The notes beneath the pieces are model-generated. The model was given only the letters and a program-made list of their open reading frames with translations. It ran no database searches and was not told the origin of the DNA. A stretch of 30,459 bases of DNA from a virus. Where the stretch lies: positions 1-30,459 of the IMG/VR virus record IMGVR_UViG_3300013307_000041; one strand, written 5' to 3'. Every line of letters starts with the position of its first letter. The stretch's first letter is position 1. Positions 22,590 to 28,534 of the stretch are shown piece after piece. Made by a program: the position numbers and the translations under genes.

Positions 22590-22789
22590 AACGATTGTTA
22601 AAGTCGATCTACATCAACATTTCGATCATGGTTGCGGTCTACGCCGTGGTGTGGTTCTTCGCGCCAGGCTCAATCCATAACGATGCGCTGGAGGCGTGGT
22701 CGTTTGCTGCAACGCTGGCCGTGCTGGTGGCGCTGGACTACGCCGTGGCATGGCTCGACAAAATTCTGGACAAGAGAGGGGACGCCTAA
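22586..22789 (+). CDS. Small membrane protein, two transmembrane segments
   Basis: 67 residues with two hydrophobic segments (IYINISIMVAVYAVVWFFAP, then WSFAATLAVLVALDYAVAWL) and charged ends (KRLLK and DKILDKRGDA). It would be an inner-membrane protein of unknown role. The start is GTG at 22586, overlapping the upstream stop (GTGA), with AAGGGGG upstream. The earlier GTG at 22559 lacks a site. Confidence 0.66.
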   Translation: MKRLLKSIYINISIMVAVYAVVWFFAPGSIHNDALEAWSFAATLAVLVALDYAVAWLDKILDKRGDA

Positions 22790-23478
22790 TGTTTATTCTA
22801 TGTCACGACCAGCAACGCAACTCGCCGCGACTGGTCAACGTTAATCACATCATTTCGCTGGGTCCGATGAAGCACAACGACCAGGACCGCGTGACGCTGG
22901 AGACGGCCAACGGGTTCTTTGTGTGGAATATGCCGTTTGACCGGGCGCAGGATGTGCTTATCGATAATGCCTCGCAGGTCACGGCCCCGATAGCCGCCCG
23001 GATCAAGTCGTTCGAGGATTGCGTCGCCCCCCTGGCGCAGACGATCGAGAAGTGGGCGCAGCAAGCCAACACGCCGATCCTGAATCTGGACGGCATGACG
23101 CCGGAGGAGGAGGCGCGTTTTAAGGCCAGCATGAGCGAGACGCGCGCCACGCTGCACACTATCCAGGGTCGTCTCCAGTCTGTCCCGGAGAAAATGCTGG
23201 AGACGGACGTCGAGGCGGTCTGTCAGCTACTGGAGGATCACGAGTGGGCTGAGCACTGCGCGAGCACCAAACTCGGCCAGCGTCTGGAGTCTGCGGTGAC
23301 GGAACTGCACAATCAGCACGGCGAGATGCGAGAGCGGCTGGAAAGGGCGGAGGAGCTTCTGGCCGGGGTGTTTCACGAGTACCAAAACGACCCGATGGTT
23401 AACGGATGCCTGGAGAGCGCAGAGGCGATCGGGAATTTTTTGTACCCGATGCAAAAAAGTGCTTGCGAGAAAGAATAA
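22789..23478 (+). CDS. Unknown 229-residue protein with coiled-coil end
   Basis: Not recognised. The first 65 residues look like a small beta domain (MFILCHDQQRN, VNVNHIISLG, RVTLETANGFFVWNMPF). The rest is helical, with a probable coiled coil at about residues 165-205 (ESAVTELHNQHGEMRERLER). The ATG at 22789 overlaps the upstream stop (TAATG) with GAGAGGGG before it. Longer readings into the membrane gene are rejected. It is cytoplasmic by composition. Confidence 0.68.
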   Translation: MFILCHDQQRNSPRLVNVNHIISLGPMKHNDQDRVTLETANGFFVWNMPFDRAQDVLIDNASQVTAPIAARIKSFEDCVAPLAQTIEKWAQQANTPILNLDGMTPEEEARFKASMSETRATLHTIQGRLQSVPEKMLETDVEAVCQLLEDHEWAEHCASTKLGQRLESAVTELHNQHGEMRERLERAEELLAGVFHEYQNDPMVNGCLESAEAIGNFLYPMQKSACEKE

Positions 23479-23491
23479 ACAACGATAGTAT
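23463..23491 (+). promoter_or_regulatory. Weak promoter-like site before the 78-residue gene
   Basis: TTGCGA (23463-23468), 17 bases, TAGTAT (23486-23491), overlapping the end of the 229-residue gene. Both hexamers match 4 of 6, so this is tentative. Confidence 0.3.
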
Positions 23492-23500
23492 TAAGTTGTC

Positions 23501-23519
23501 GCCGGGGAATGGCCCCGGC
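23501..23519 (+). other. Intercistronic hairpin 1
   Basis: GCCGGGG, loop AATGG, CCCCGGC, 20 bases before the start at 23539. No U-tract. It is one of a series of GC hairpins in front of the small plus-strand genes. Confidence 0.65.
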
Positions 23520-23538
23520 AGTAACGGAGATTAAGACG

Positions 23539-23775
23539 ATGGCAAAATTAACAGTACGTATCAACAACGGTCAGGAACGCGGTCGCCAGTGGAATCACCA
23601 CTTTAAAGCAACAGCCGACCACGCCACTGTTAAGCGTTACCTCGGCTGGAAATCTCCGGTGCTGGTTGAGTCCGACGACGCCGAGGAGTACGTGGACGAG
23701 TTCACCACTCGCGGCGAGCTGGAAGCCTCTCGCATCATTCACCGCAACAAAATGCGCGCTGCTGAATACTACTAA
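23539..23775 (+). CDS. Small unknown protein
   Basis: 78 residues (MAKLTVRINNGQERGRQW...), not recognised. Strands and a basic loop come first (NNGQERGRQWNHHFK), then an acidic middle (ESDDAEEYVDEF) and a basic helix at the end (HRNKMRAAEYY). The start at 23539 has GGAGATTAAG upstream and is preferred over the ATG at 23509, which lies in the hairpin loop. Confidence 0.64.
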   Translation: MAKLTVRINNGQERGRQWNHHFKATADHATVKRYLGWKSPVLVESDDAEEYVDEFTTRGELEASRIIHRNKMRAAEYY

Positions 23776-23781
23776 TCGCCC

Positions 23782-23797
23782 GGCCCCTGCGGGGGCC
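23782..23797 (+). other. Intercistronic hairpin 2
   Basis: GGCCCC, loop TGCG, GGGGCC, 19 bases before the start at 23817. The sequence CGGCCCCTGCGGGGGCCAT is repeated exactly at hairpin 3. Confidence 0.7.
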
Positions 23798-23816
23798 ATA
23801 AACCGGAGTAAAAATC

Positions 23817-24164
23817 ATGACAAAAGCTACACGAGTTAAAACACTTCGCCAGGCAGTGCAAGAGCTTCGCGGCGATCTGAAAGATGGACGCGGCCTATCG
23901 TCTGCTCTTGAGTCCTGCGCTACGGGCCTTAGCCTGCAAGATCAGTCCTTCCTCGACGGCATGGTTAAACGTGAAAGCAATCCCCACTGGCTGGTTAAGT
24001 CTCTGACTTCCTACCTTGAGGAAACTACAGACTGGATCGTGGTCGTGCTGTCCGATAGCGGTGAGGAGATTCGCCACCACTACCCGACTGATATTGATGC
24101 TGCGGCTAAGCGCCTGCAAGAGTACGTGATGCGCGGAAAGACCGCGAGACTGATCGCCGCTTAA
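23817..24164 (+). CDS. Unknown 115-residue protein
   Basis: Not recognised. It is largely helical (KTLRQAVQELRGDLKDG, then LQDQSFLDGMVKRES) with a strand pair in the middle (WIVVVLSDSGEEIRHHY) and a basic C-terminal helix (AAKRLQEYVMRGKTARL). The ATG at 23817 has GGAGTAAAAATC upstream. It lies between hairpins 2 and 3. Confidence 0.66.
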   Translation: MTKATRVKTLRQAVQELRGDLKDGRGLSSALESCATGLSLQDQSFLDGMVKRESNPHWLVKSLTSYLEETTDWIVVVLSDSGEEIRHHYPTDIDAAAKRLQEYVMRGKTARLIAA

Positions 24165-24171
24165 CCATCGC

Positions 24172-24187
24172 GGCCCCTGCGGGGGCC
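24172..24187 (+). other. Intercistronic hairpin 3
   Basis: GGCCCC, loop TGCG, GGGGCC, 19 bases before the start at 24207. Nineteen bases are identical to hairpin 2. Confidence 0.7.
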
Positions 24188-24206
24188 ATCCTCCCAGGAG
24201 CAAGCC

Positions 24207-24572
24207 ATGACAGTAAAAATTAACTTTCGTTTCCCGACATACCTCGACGCGATGCACGACTCCGACCGCGTTATGGGCCTCATCCGCCATTCAGTCGTCG
24301 GCAAGTCATGCGATCCATCCGTCACGGTGTACGAGCGCGACGACAAAGAGGGCGGCTTCGGCTGGTTCCTTAAGTGTGGCCCGGTGTCAGTGTCCTGCCG
24401 TTCCATCACGCGCTATACGGTCGCCTATCACACTCCAACGGCCAGCGGCCAGCACTCGGTCGAGTTCGATACAACAACGGCGGAGGAGGGTCTGGAGGAG
24501 CTGAGGGCGCACCTGGAGACGCTGCTGGAGCGCGCCCGGCTGGCGCTGGCTATCATCGCGGGGCCGCAATGA
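24207..24572 (+). CDS. Unknown 121-residue protein
   Basis: Not recognised. The first 85 residues are strand-rich (TVKINFRFPTYL, then GGFGWFLKCGPVSVSCRSITRYTVAYH) and the end is a long helix (EEGLEELRAHLETLLERARLALAII). The ATG at 24207 has CCAGGAGC upstream. The stop overlaps the next start as ATGA. Confidence 0.66.
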   Translation: MTVKINFRFPTYLDAMHDSDRVMGLIRHSVVGKSCDPSVTVYERDDKEGGFGWFLKCGPVSVSCRSITRYTVAYHTPTASGQHSVEFDTTTAEEGLEELRAHLETLLERARLALAIIAGPQ

Positions 24573-24790
24573 TCCCGGCAGACATTCAGCGCAAGGCTAA
24601 GAAGGTCCTCGCCCGCCTCCTCGCCGGGGAGATTAAACCCCGGAAACTGGTCGGCGGTCTGGGCCTCGCGCTGGAGGTTGGTTATCGCTGGCGACTGCTG
24701 TCACGCGACAAGGGCCGGACGTGGGATCTTATGTCCCACGAGAAGTACAACAAACTTACACGGGGCAAAAAGCCCCATAACATGAGGTGA
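24569..24790 (+). CDS. Small basic protein with WRLLSRD...WDLMSHEKY motif
   Basis: 73 residues, basic. The core YRWRLLSRDKG followed by WDLMSHEKYN is a pattern I associate with small uncharacterised phage proteins. The basic N-terminal half (RKAKKVLARLLAGEIKPRKL) could bind nucleic acid. The start at 24569 overlaps the upstream stop (ATGA). The end contains hairpin 4 in its coding sequence. Confidence 0.64.
   Translation: MIPADIQRKAKKVLARLLAGEIKPRKLVGGLGLALEVGYRWRLLSRDKGRTWDLMSHEKYNKLTRGKKPHNMR
24762..24776 (+). other. Intercistronic hairpin 4
   Basis: GGGGC, loop AAAAA, GCCCC, inside the last codons of the 73-residue gene and 19 bases before the next start at 24796. Confidence 0.55.
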
Positions 24791-24795
24791 TCACA

Positions 24796-25062
24796 ATGGA
24801 TAAATACTGGTATCTTTTCGAGGCGCACGGTCGCCAGATCCTGGTCCGCAAGGACGATAACGACGAGGGTGATCCGTCGATCGATCTCGTCGCCAAGATT
24901 GAGGGCGCTGAAATGTCTTTCGCGCTGGTTTTCAAGGACGAGGGCGAGCGCGATCTGGCCTTCGGTAAAGCCAAGGAGCTGGAGGGCGCAGCGGTTGCTT
25001 TTGCGGAGAAACTCGTGGGATGCAATACCCCGCTGGAGGCGTTAACCGCTTTACAAGGTTAA
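24796..25062 (+). CDS. Unknown 88-residue acidic protein
   Basis: Not recognised. It starts MDKYWYLFEAHGRQILVRKDD, has strands (IDLVAKIEG, SFALVFKDEGE) and ends in a helix. The start at 24796 has GAGGTGATC upstream; the GTG at 24787 lies within that site and is rejected. It is the last gene before a terminator. Confidence 0.64.
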   Translation: MDKYWYLFEAHGRQILVRKDDNDEGDPSIDLVAKIEGAEMSFALVFKDEGERDLAFGKAKELEGAAVAFAEKLVGCNTPLEALTALQG

Positions 25063-25088
25063 TCAGTGCCTTAAGCCTGGATCGATAT

Positions 25089-25114
25089 GGAGCCTTTGCG
25101 GCTCCATTTTTTTT
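25089..25114 (+). terminator. Rho-independent terminator before the lysis cassette
   Basis: GGAGCC, loop TTTGC, GGCTCC, then A and eight T. It is a canonical terminator closing the small-gene block. Confidence 0.88.
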
Positions 25115-25121
25115 CGTGCTA

Positions 25122-25153
25122 CCCTTTTAGCGGTTATTCAAATGTTAAAAGGG
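25122..25153 (+). promoter_or_regulatory. Hairpin around the upstream holin start
   Basis: CCCTTTTA (25122-25129) and TAAAAGGG (25146-25153) form a perfect eight-base stem. The ATG at 25142 lies in its loop, and the right arm contains the AAGGG that would serve the second ATG at 25163. Lambda S has a comparable structure that sets the ratio of its two products. Function here is inferred. Confidence 0.55.
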
Positions 25154-25162
25154 ATCAGGATA

Positions 25163-25513
25163 ATGTCCGAACACACCACGCTCTGGCAGTTGTTCCAATT
25201 GTACCGGGTGGAGCTGGGTTATTCTTTTGTGTCTGCGGCGGTAGCGGTATTCAGGCACTGGCAGCTAAAACACCCATTCCGTGATATAGTGACTGGTGGC
25301 GCTTTGTGCGCCTTTGTCGCTTTTGGGATGAATAATATCCTTTCGTTTTTTAGTATTGACCACGGGACCTGGGGCTATCTGGCCTCTGTATTCCTGGGCT
25401 ATGTTGGCGTAGAGACTGCGCTCGACTGGGCCAGCGAAAAGATCCCGTTCCTGAAAAAAATCCGCGCCACTCCGGCGCACAACACTACCCCGGAGGATCG
25501 AACCAATGGCTAA
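25163..25513 (+). CDS. Holin, lambda S-like
   Basis: 116 residues from this start. Holins assemble in the inner membrane and open it at a set time, releasing the endolysin. Three hydrophobic segments are visible: LGYSFVSAAVAVF (about 16-28), IVTGGALCAFVAFGMNNILSFF (about 36-60), and WGYLASVFLGYVGVETAL (about 64-82). The last resembles lambda S (SVFIGYIGTDSIG). The C-terminus is charged. An in-frame ATG at 25142 would add seven residues (MLKGIRI) with two positive charges, as in a lambda-type antiholin. The second start has AAGGG 9 bases upstream and was chosen as the main one. The stop overlaps the endolysin start. Confidence 0.8.
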   Translation: MSEHTTLWQLFQLYRVELGYSFVSAAVAVFRHWQLKHPFRDIVTGGALCAFVAFGMNNILSFFSIDHGTWGYLASVFLGYVGVETALDWASEKIPFLKKIRATPAHNTTPEDRTNG

Positions 25514-25979
25514 ATTCGAAGTGACTCCCCAGCGTAAGGCATTTCTGGACGCGCTGGCCGTCGGCGACGGTACGGACAACGGTCGCCAGCAAACGCGCAA
25601 CCGCGGCTATGATGTGATCGTAGGCGGTTCCCTGTTTACGGACTACAGCAAGCACCCTAACCAGCTCGTGCGCCTGCGACCCGGCCTCTCCTCCACCGCT
25701 GCTGGCCGCTATCAGCTCCTGAGCAAGTATTACGGCCACTATAAGGACCTGCTGGGCCTGCCGGACTTCTCCCCGGAGTCGCAGGACCAGATCGCCCTCC
25801 AGCAAATCAGCGAGCGCCGAGCACTGGCAGACATTGACGCAGGCCGGATCGCCGACGCGGTGAAAAAATGTAACACCATCTGGGCCTCCCTGCCCGGCTC
25901 CCCGTATGGCCAGCGGACCGAATCGCTCGACGACTTCCTGGGCTATTTCCGCAAGGCTGGCGGTAAGGTCGCCGAATGA
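25506..25979 (+). CDS. Endolysin, lambda R-like transglycosylase
   Basis: 157 residues (lambda R has 158). It cleaves the glycan of peptidoglycan after the holin opens the membrane. It matches lambda R along its length as I recall it: QRKAFLDALA, GTDNGRQ, TRN-x-GYDVIVGG-x-LFTDYS, STAAGRYQLLS, LGLPDFSPESQDQIALQQI, IWASLPGSPYGQ. There is no signal peptide, so it depends on the holin. The lambda catalytic residue Glu19 aligns with Asp21 here (AVGDGTDNG against AWSEGTDNG). The ATG at 25506 lies within the end of the holin gene. Confidence 0.93.
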   Translation: MAKFEVTPQRKAFLDALAVGDGTDNGRQQTRNRGYDVIVGGSLFTDYSKHPNQLVRLRPGLSSTAAGRYQLLSKYYGHYKDLLGLPDFSPESQDQIALQQISERRALADIDAGRIADAVKKCNTIWASLPGSPYGQRTESLDDFLGYFRKAGGKVAE

Positions 25980-26497
25980 TGGCCGCCCTCCGGTTGTTCC
26001 TGCGCGCCTACTGGAAGCCCCTCGCCGGGCTGGTTGTCGTGCTGCTGGCTCTGGGGGGATCTTGCTGGGCTGGTCATGTCTGGACCGATCGCGGCTGGCA
26101 GGTGAAAGAGTCGGCCCGCAAGGCCGCCGAATCCTCCCAGGTGGCGACGGCTGAACATGCCGCCCGCATCATCGAACAAGGGCGGGACATTGCCCGCGAG
26201 GAGGCTGTAAAACATGCGAACGAACAAGCCGCACAAGCGCGCGCTGATTCCGCTGCTGCTGGGGCTGCTGTTGATAGGCTGCTCGCACGAGCAAAAGCCG
26301 CCGAACGGCGTAACGCCGCCGCAAGTGCGACCGCTGCCCTCGGAAGCGCGTCAGGGGACCAGACCGCCAGAATGTATTCCGACCTGCTCAAAGGGACTGG
26401 AGCGCTCGCTCGACGGTATGCTGATATAGCCGAGGGTGCGATCACAAAGGGGAAAACCTGCGAAAGGATTTACGACTCGGTAGCGAGTCAGCAATAA
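25976..26497 (+). CDS. Rz: i-spanin, Rz-like
   Basis: 173 residues. It has an N-terminal inner-membrane anchor (PLAGLVVVLLALGGSCWAG, about 15-33) and a long Ala/Glu/Arg-rich periplasmic helix (about 40-125), the usual build of Rz. With the outer-membrane lipoprotein Rz1 it spans the periplasm and fuses the two membranes in the last lysis step. The ATG at 25976 overlaps the endolysin stop (ATGA). Sequence identity among Rz proteins is low; the call rests on build, position and the embedded Rz1. Confidence 0.9.
   Translation: MMAALRLFLRAYWKPLAGLVVVLLALGGSCWAGHVWTDRGWQVKESARKAAESSQVATAEHAARIIEQGRDIAREEAVKHANEQAAQARADSAAAGAAVDRLLARAKAAERRNAAASATAALGSASGDQTARMYSDLLKGTGALARRYADIAEGAITKGKTCERIYDSVASQQ
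26214..26429 (+). CDS. Rz1: o-spanin lipoprotein, Rz1-like, embedded in Rz
   Basis: 71 residues, wholly inside Rz in the +1 frame, as in lambda. It has a basic start, a hydrophobic signal and a lipobox LLIGC with the lipidated Cys at residue 23. The mature part is short and Pro-rich (KPPNGVTPPQVRPLPSE), typical of Rz1. The ATG at 26214 has GAGGAGG upstream. It would sit in the outer membrane facing the periplasm and bind Rz. Confidence 0.92.
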   Translation: MRTNKPHKRALIPLLLGLLLIGCSHEQKPPNGVTPPQVRPLPSEARQGTRPPECIPTCSKGLERSLDGMLI

Positions 26498-26499
26498 GT

Positions 26500-26525
26500 A
26501 AGGGGCCATAGCGGCCCCTTTTTTT
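26500..26525. terminator. Terminator between the convergent lysis and Ig-protein genes
   Basis: AAGGGGCC, loop ATAGC, GGCCCCTT and a T-run to 26525 on the plus strand. The stem is symmetrical and the left arm AAGG gives only a short U-run on the minus strand, so it mainly ends the lysis transcript. Confidence 0.88.
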
Positions 26526-27294
26526 ATGCTGCCGGGTTGACGGTAACAGTACAGTGGATGGATTCGACGGTTTTTGGTCCCGTCGTGTTGCTGCTGGTGG
26601 CGATGCAGTAATATTCCCCGGCGTCCGCGCTGGTCGGGCTGGCGATCGTGAGGCTGGCCGCCGTCTTGCCTGCCAGCGCCTGGCCGTTTTTGTACCACTG
26701 ATAAGAGTACGGCGCGAATCCGGTTGCGGCGTTGACAGCAACGGTGAGCGTTGCGGAAGTGCCAGCCGTCCAGGTTGCGGTCGACGCGAGGTTGGTCGAG
26801 AACGCGATCGCGGGCTTGGTGCGGACGCGCTGCGAGTCTGCCGTCTGGCCGATACTGTCCGTAACGGTCACAAAGTAATCCGCGTTATGGTTCGCCGCGA
26901 TGTAATTCGAGATCGTCATGGTCGGAGTCGTTACGCCGCTGTAGCCGTTGGCGTTGGTCAAGTTGGTCGTGTTACCGCCGGAGACCTTCTTCCACTGGTA
27001 GGTAAGCGGAGGCACACCATCAGCCACGACAACGTTAAACGACTGGTTGCCGTTGGTCGGGACGTAAGTCGCGGCAGCATCACCACCAGCCACGCCGGGG
27101 AGGTCAGTCGTAAAGCGCGGCTTTTTCGCCAGGTTCGGGTCGTACTCCATGTAAAACATTTTGGTAGGATCAAGCCCCGTCGGCTCGGTGTCGAGCCAGA
27201 TAATGTCCTGATTGGGAACGTCAGAAGGATTGGAAACCCTCGTGACCTTCCAGCCCAGCAAATCCGGGCGGTAGTAGCGATGCCAGTAACCCAT
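26524..27294 (-). CDS. Ig-like domain protein, possible capsid decoration or adhesion protein
   Basis: 256 residues. After a unique N-terminal 65 residues (MGYWHRYYRPDLLGWKVTRV...) come two Ig-like domains. The first (about 70-155) has PPLTYQWKKVSG and NADYFVTVTDS; the second (about 165-253) has APYSYQWYKNGQALAG and SADAGEYYCIAT, the classical Trp and Tyr-x-Cys core. There is no signal peptide or anchor. Ig domains on phage virions (Hoc and others) decorate heads or tails and bind surface glycans. The start at 27294 has GAGGAC upstream; the ATG at 27336 adds 14 residues with a weaker site. It lies away from the other structural genes, between lysis and DNA genes. Confidence 0.75.
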   Translation of the reverse strand: MGYWHRYYRPDLLGWKVTRVSNPSDVPNQDIIWLDTEPTGLDPTKMFYMEYDPNLAKKPRFTTDLPGVAGGDAAATYVPTNGNQSFNVVVADGVPPLTYQWKKVSGGNTTNLTNANGYSGVTTPTMTISNYIAANHNADYFVTVTDSIGQTADSQRVRTKPAIAFSTNLASTATWTAGTSATLTVAVNAATGFAPYSYQWYKNGQALAGKTAASLTIASPTSADAGEYYCIATSSNTTGPKTVESIHCTVTVNPAA

Positions 27295-27368
27295 TATTTT
27301 GTCCTCATGGTTGGCCGTGGTATAGTTCCCCGGCATTGTAGATCATCTCTGGTTATTAAACGAAAGGA

Positions 27369-27395
27369 GCCGCTTTTTAAGCGGCCCTTTTTTTT
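27369..27395 (+). terminator. Terminator-like hairpin facing the plus strand
   Basis: GCCGCTT, loop TTT, AAGCGGC, CC and eight T on the plus strand, overlapping the stop of the 33-residue gene. No plus-strand gene precedes it. On the minus strand the hairpin is followed by CTCCTTTCGTTT, so it may also work weakly for the leftward operon. Confidence 0.65.
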
Positions 27396-27495
27396 ACAGT
27401 GCTAACGATACGGTGTAGCCAATTGCGGCCCATGCTGCCGCGCTGGCGGCGATTACGGCCCAGATTACATAGCGGTGTCCGCGTAAGTCTTTCAT
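27394..27495 (-). CDS. Very small membrane protein (33 residues)
   Basis: MKDLRGHRYV followed by one transmembrane segment (IWAVIAASAAAWAAIGYTVSLAL). The ATG at 27495 overlaps the stop of the upstream gene (TGATG), indicating coupled translation and supporting that it is real. The function is unknown. Confidence 0.6.
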   Translation of the reverse strand: MKDLRGHRYVIWAVIAASAAAWAAIGYTVSLAL

Positions 27496-27881
27496 CAGAT
27501 TTTCCCCTCTTTCTTGAATTTAGCGATCCGCCCACGCAGCGCGGGAACGGTTTTACCCAACCACTCGGCGACGTGCTTAAGCCCCAGCTCGTCCGGCACA
27601 ACTACACCATGCCCGGTTACTGCCACCAGCTCGTCCAGCTCGGCCTCGTTAAGATCACCCTCCACCCAGCGGACCAGCTTCTCGTCCTGCTGCTTCGTCC
27701 AGCCGTAAGGACGTTCGAAAGCCAGGGAGACGCCCAGCTCGTGCGCGTGGACCTGCATCTGGCGGAAGTTGCGACCGATTTTTTCGGCCAGCTCTTTGCG
27801 CGGCATGGTCCCGGCCAGGCGGATCAGCTCGTCGTCCTGCTCATCGGTCCATCCGATAATTTCCGCTGTTACTTTACCCAT
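27495..27881 (-). CDS. Myb/SANT-like two-repeat DNA-binding protein
   Basis: 128 residues with two helix-turn-helix-like repeats. Repeat 1 (about 10-50): GWTDEQDDELIRLAG, then RKELAEKIGRNFRQMQVHAHELG. Repeat 2 (about 57-125): GWTKQQDEKLVRWVEG, then LKHVAEWLGKTVPALRGRI. The start W-T-x2-Q/E-D and the third helix are the Myb/SANT pattern found in phage and recombinase-type DNA-binding proteins. It ends in a basic tail (KFKKEGKI). It could be a regulator or a DNA-recognition factor. The second of two ATGs, at 27881, is used because of its spacing to AAGGGG; it overlaps the upstream stop. Confidence 0.72.
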   Translation of the reverse strand: MGKVTAEIIGWTDEQDDELIRLAGTMPRKELAEKIGRNFRQMQVHAHELGVSLAFERPYGWTKQQDEKLVRWVEGDLNEAELDELVAVTGHGVVVPDELGLKHVAEWLGKTVPALRGRIAKFKKEGKI

Positions 27882-28141
27882 CATCCCCCCTTGAGGCGCT
27901 TTCTGTTTTTGGTGGCCGCTATGGCCTCTTTGAGCGTCGTCTCTTTGCCGCCGCCCGGTTGTACCCGGACCATTTTCGGGTCCGGCTGGTGGAGGAGTAT
28001 TTCGCCCTCCGGCGTCTCGATCGATATGTCGGCGATCGACTCCTTGCCAAACACTGCCGACACTTTGCTGATCATGTCGTCCAGTCCGGCGGCCTGCGCC
28101 GCCTCCCACACCTCGCGGCGGGTCCCCTGCTTACGCGCCAT
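27881..28141 (-). CDS. Unknown 86-residue protein
   Basis: Not recognised. It starts MARKQGTRREVWEAAQAAGL and ends in a basic segment (KEAIAATKNRKRLKGG), with strands between (IADISIETPEGEILLHQ). It may bind nucleic acid by composition. The ATG at 28141 has GGAAAG upstream and overlaps the preceding gene by 11 bases. Confidence 0.62.
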   Translation of the reverse strand: MARKQGTRREVWEAAQAAGLDDMISKVSAVFGKESIADISIETPEGEILLHQPDPKMVRVQPGGGKETTLKEAIAATKNRKRLKGG

Positions 28142-28418
28142 AGGCTTTCCGCAATGCGTCGTTAGCGTTAGCCATCAGCTCGGCGATCTCGCGCTTGGTC
28201 GCCTTAACTGCCTCCGGGCCAGCGGCCCACATACGGAGGCGATTGGTCAGGCACTGAGCGTTAAAGGCCAGTGTCTGAGCCTGGACCAGCATCAGGCGGC
28301 TAACTACGCGCGCTTTGTTCTGGCGGGCAAAGATTGTGCCCGGTTGGTTGCCCCAGTATTTGGCGCGGAGGTCTGCCAGGGTATGGCCGTTTTTGTTGGT
28401 TGCGGTTGCTGTAGTCAT
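28131..28418 (-). CDS. Unknown helical protein
   Basis: 95 residues, basic and helical (TIFARQNKARVVSRLMLVQAQTLAFNAQCL, then VKATKREIAELMANANDAL). Not recognised. The start at 28418 has GAGAGGAAAA upstream and lies 32 bases after the -10 of the promoter at 28450-28478. An ATG at 28478 lies within that promoter and is rejected. It is the first gene of a short leftward operon with the 86-residue, SANT-like and 33-residue genes. Confidence 0.64.
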   Translation of the reverse strand: MTTATATNKNGHTLADLRAKYWGNQPGTIFARQNKARVVSRLMLVQAQTLAFNAQCLTNRLRMWAAGPEAVKATKREIAELMANANDALRKAYGA

Positions 28419-28449
28419 TTCGTTTTCCTCTCTGGTTGGTGTGAGAAAG

Positions 28450-28478
28450 AATATAACAAAGGATAAATGGACACGCAA
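28450..28478 (-). promoter_or_regulatory. Sigma-70-like promoter
   Basis: Minus strand TTGCGT (28478-28473), 17 bases, TATATT (28455-28450), followed by CTTTCTCAC, the same downstream element as at 10467, 18582 and 19082. Confidence 0.65.
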
Positions 28479-28499
28479 GAGGTTTTTTAATTATTTCGT

Positions 28500-28530
28500 G
28501 ATAAAAGAGAAAGGCCCCGGAGTGGGGCCT
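28500..28530 (-). terminator. Terminator after the methyltransferase-like gene
   Basis: Minus strand AGGCCCC, loop ACTCC, GGGGCCT, then TTCTCTTTTAT, 5 bases after the stop at 28535. It separates the DNA-modification genes from the next promoter. Confidence 0.82.
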
Positions 28531-28534
28531 GAGA

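Noticed and set aside
24387-24569. Minus-strand 60-residue frame in the plus-strand block
   Set aside because: It lies opposite a supported gene and has no ribosome site or pattern.
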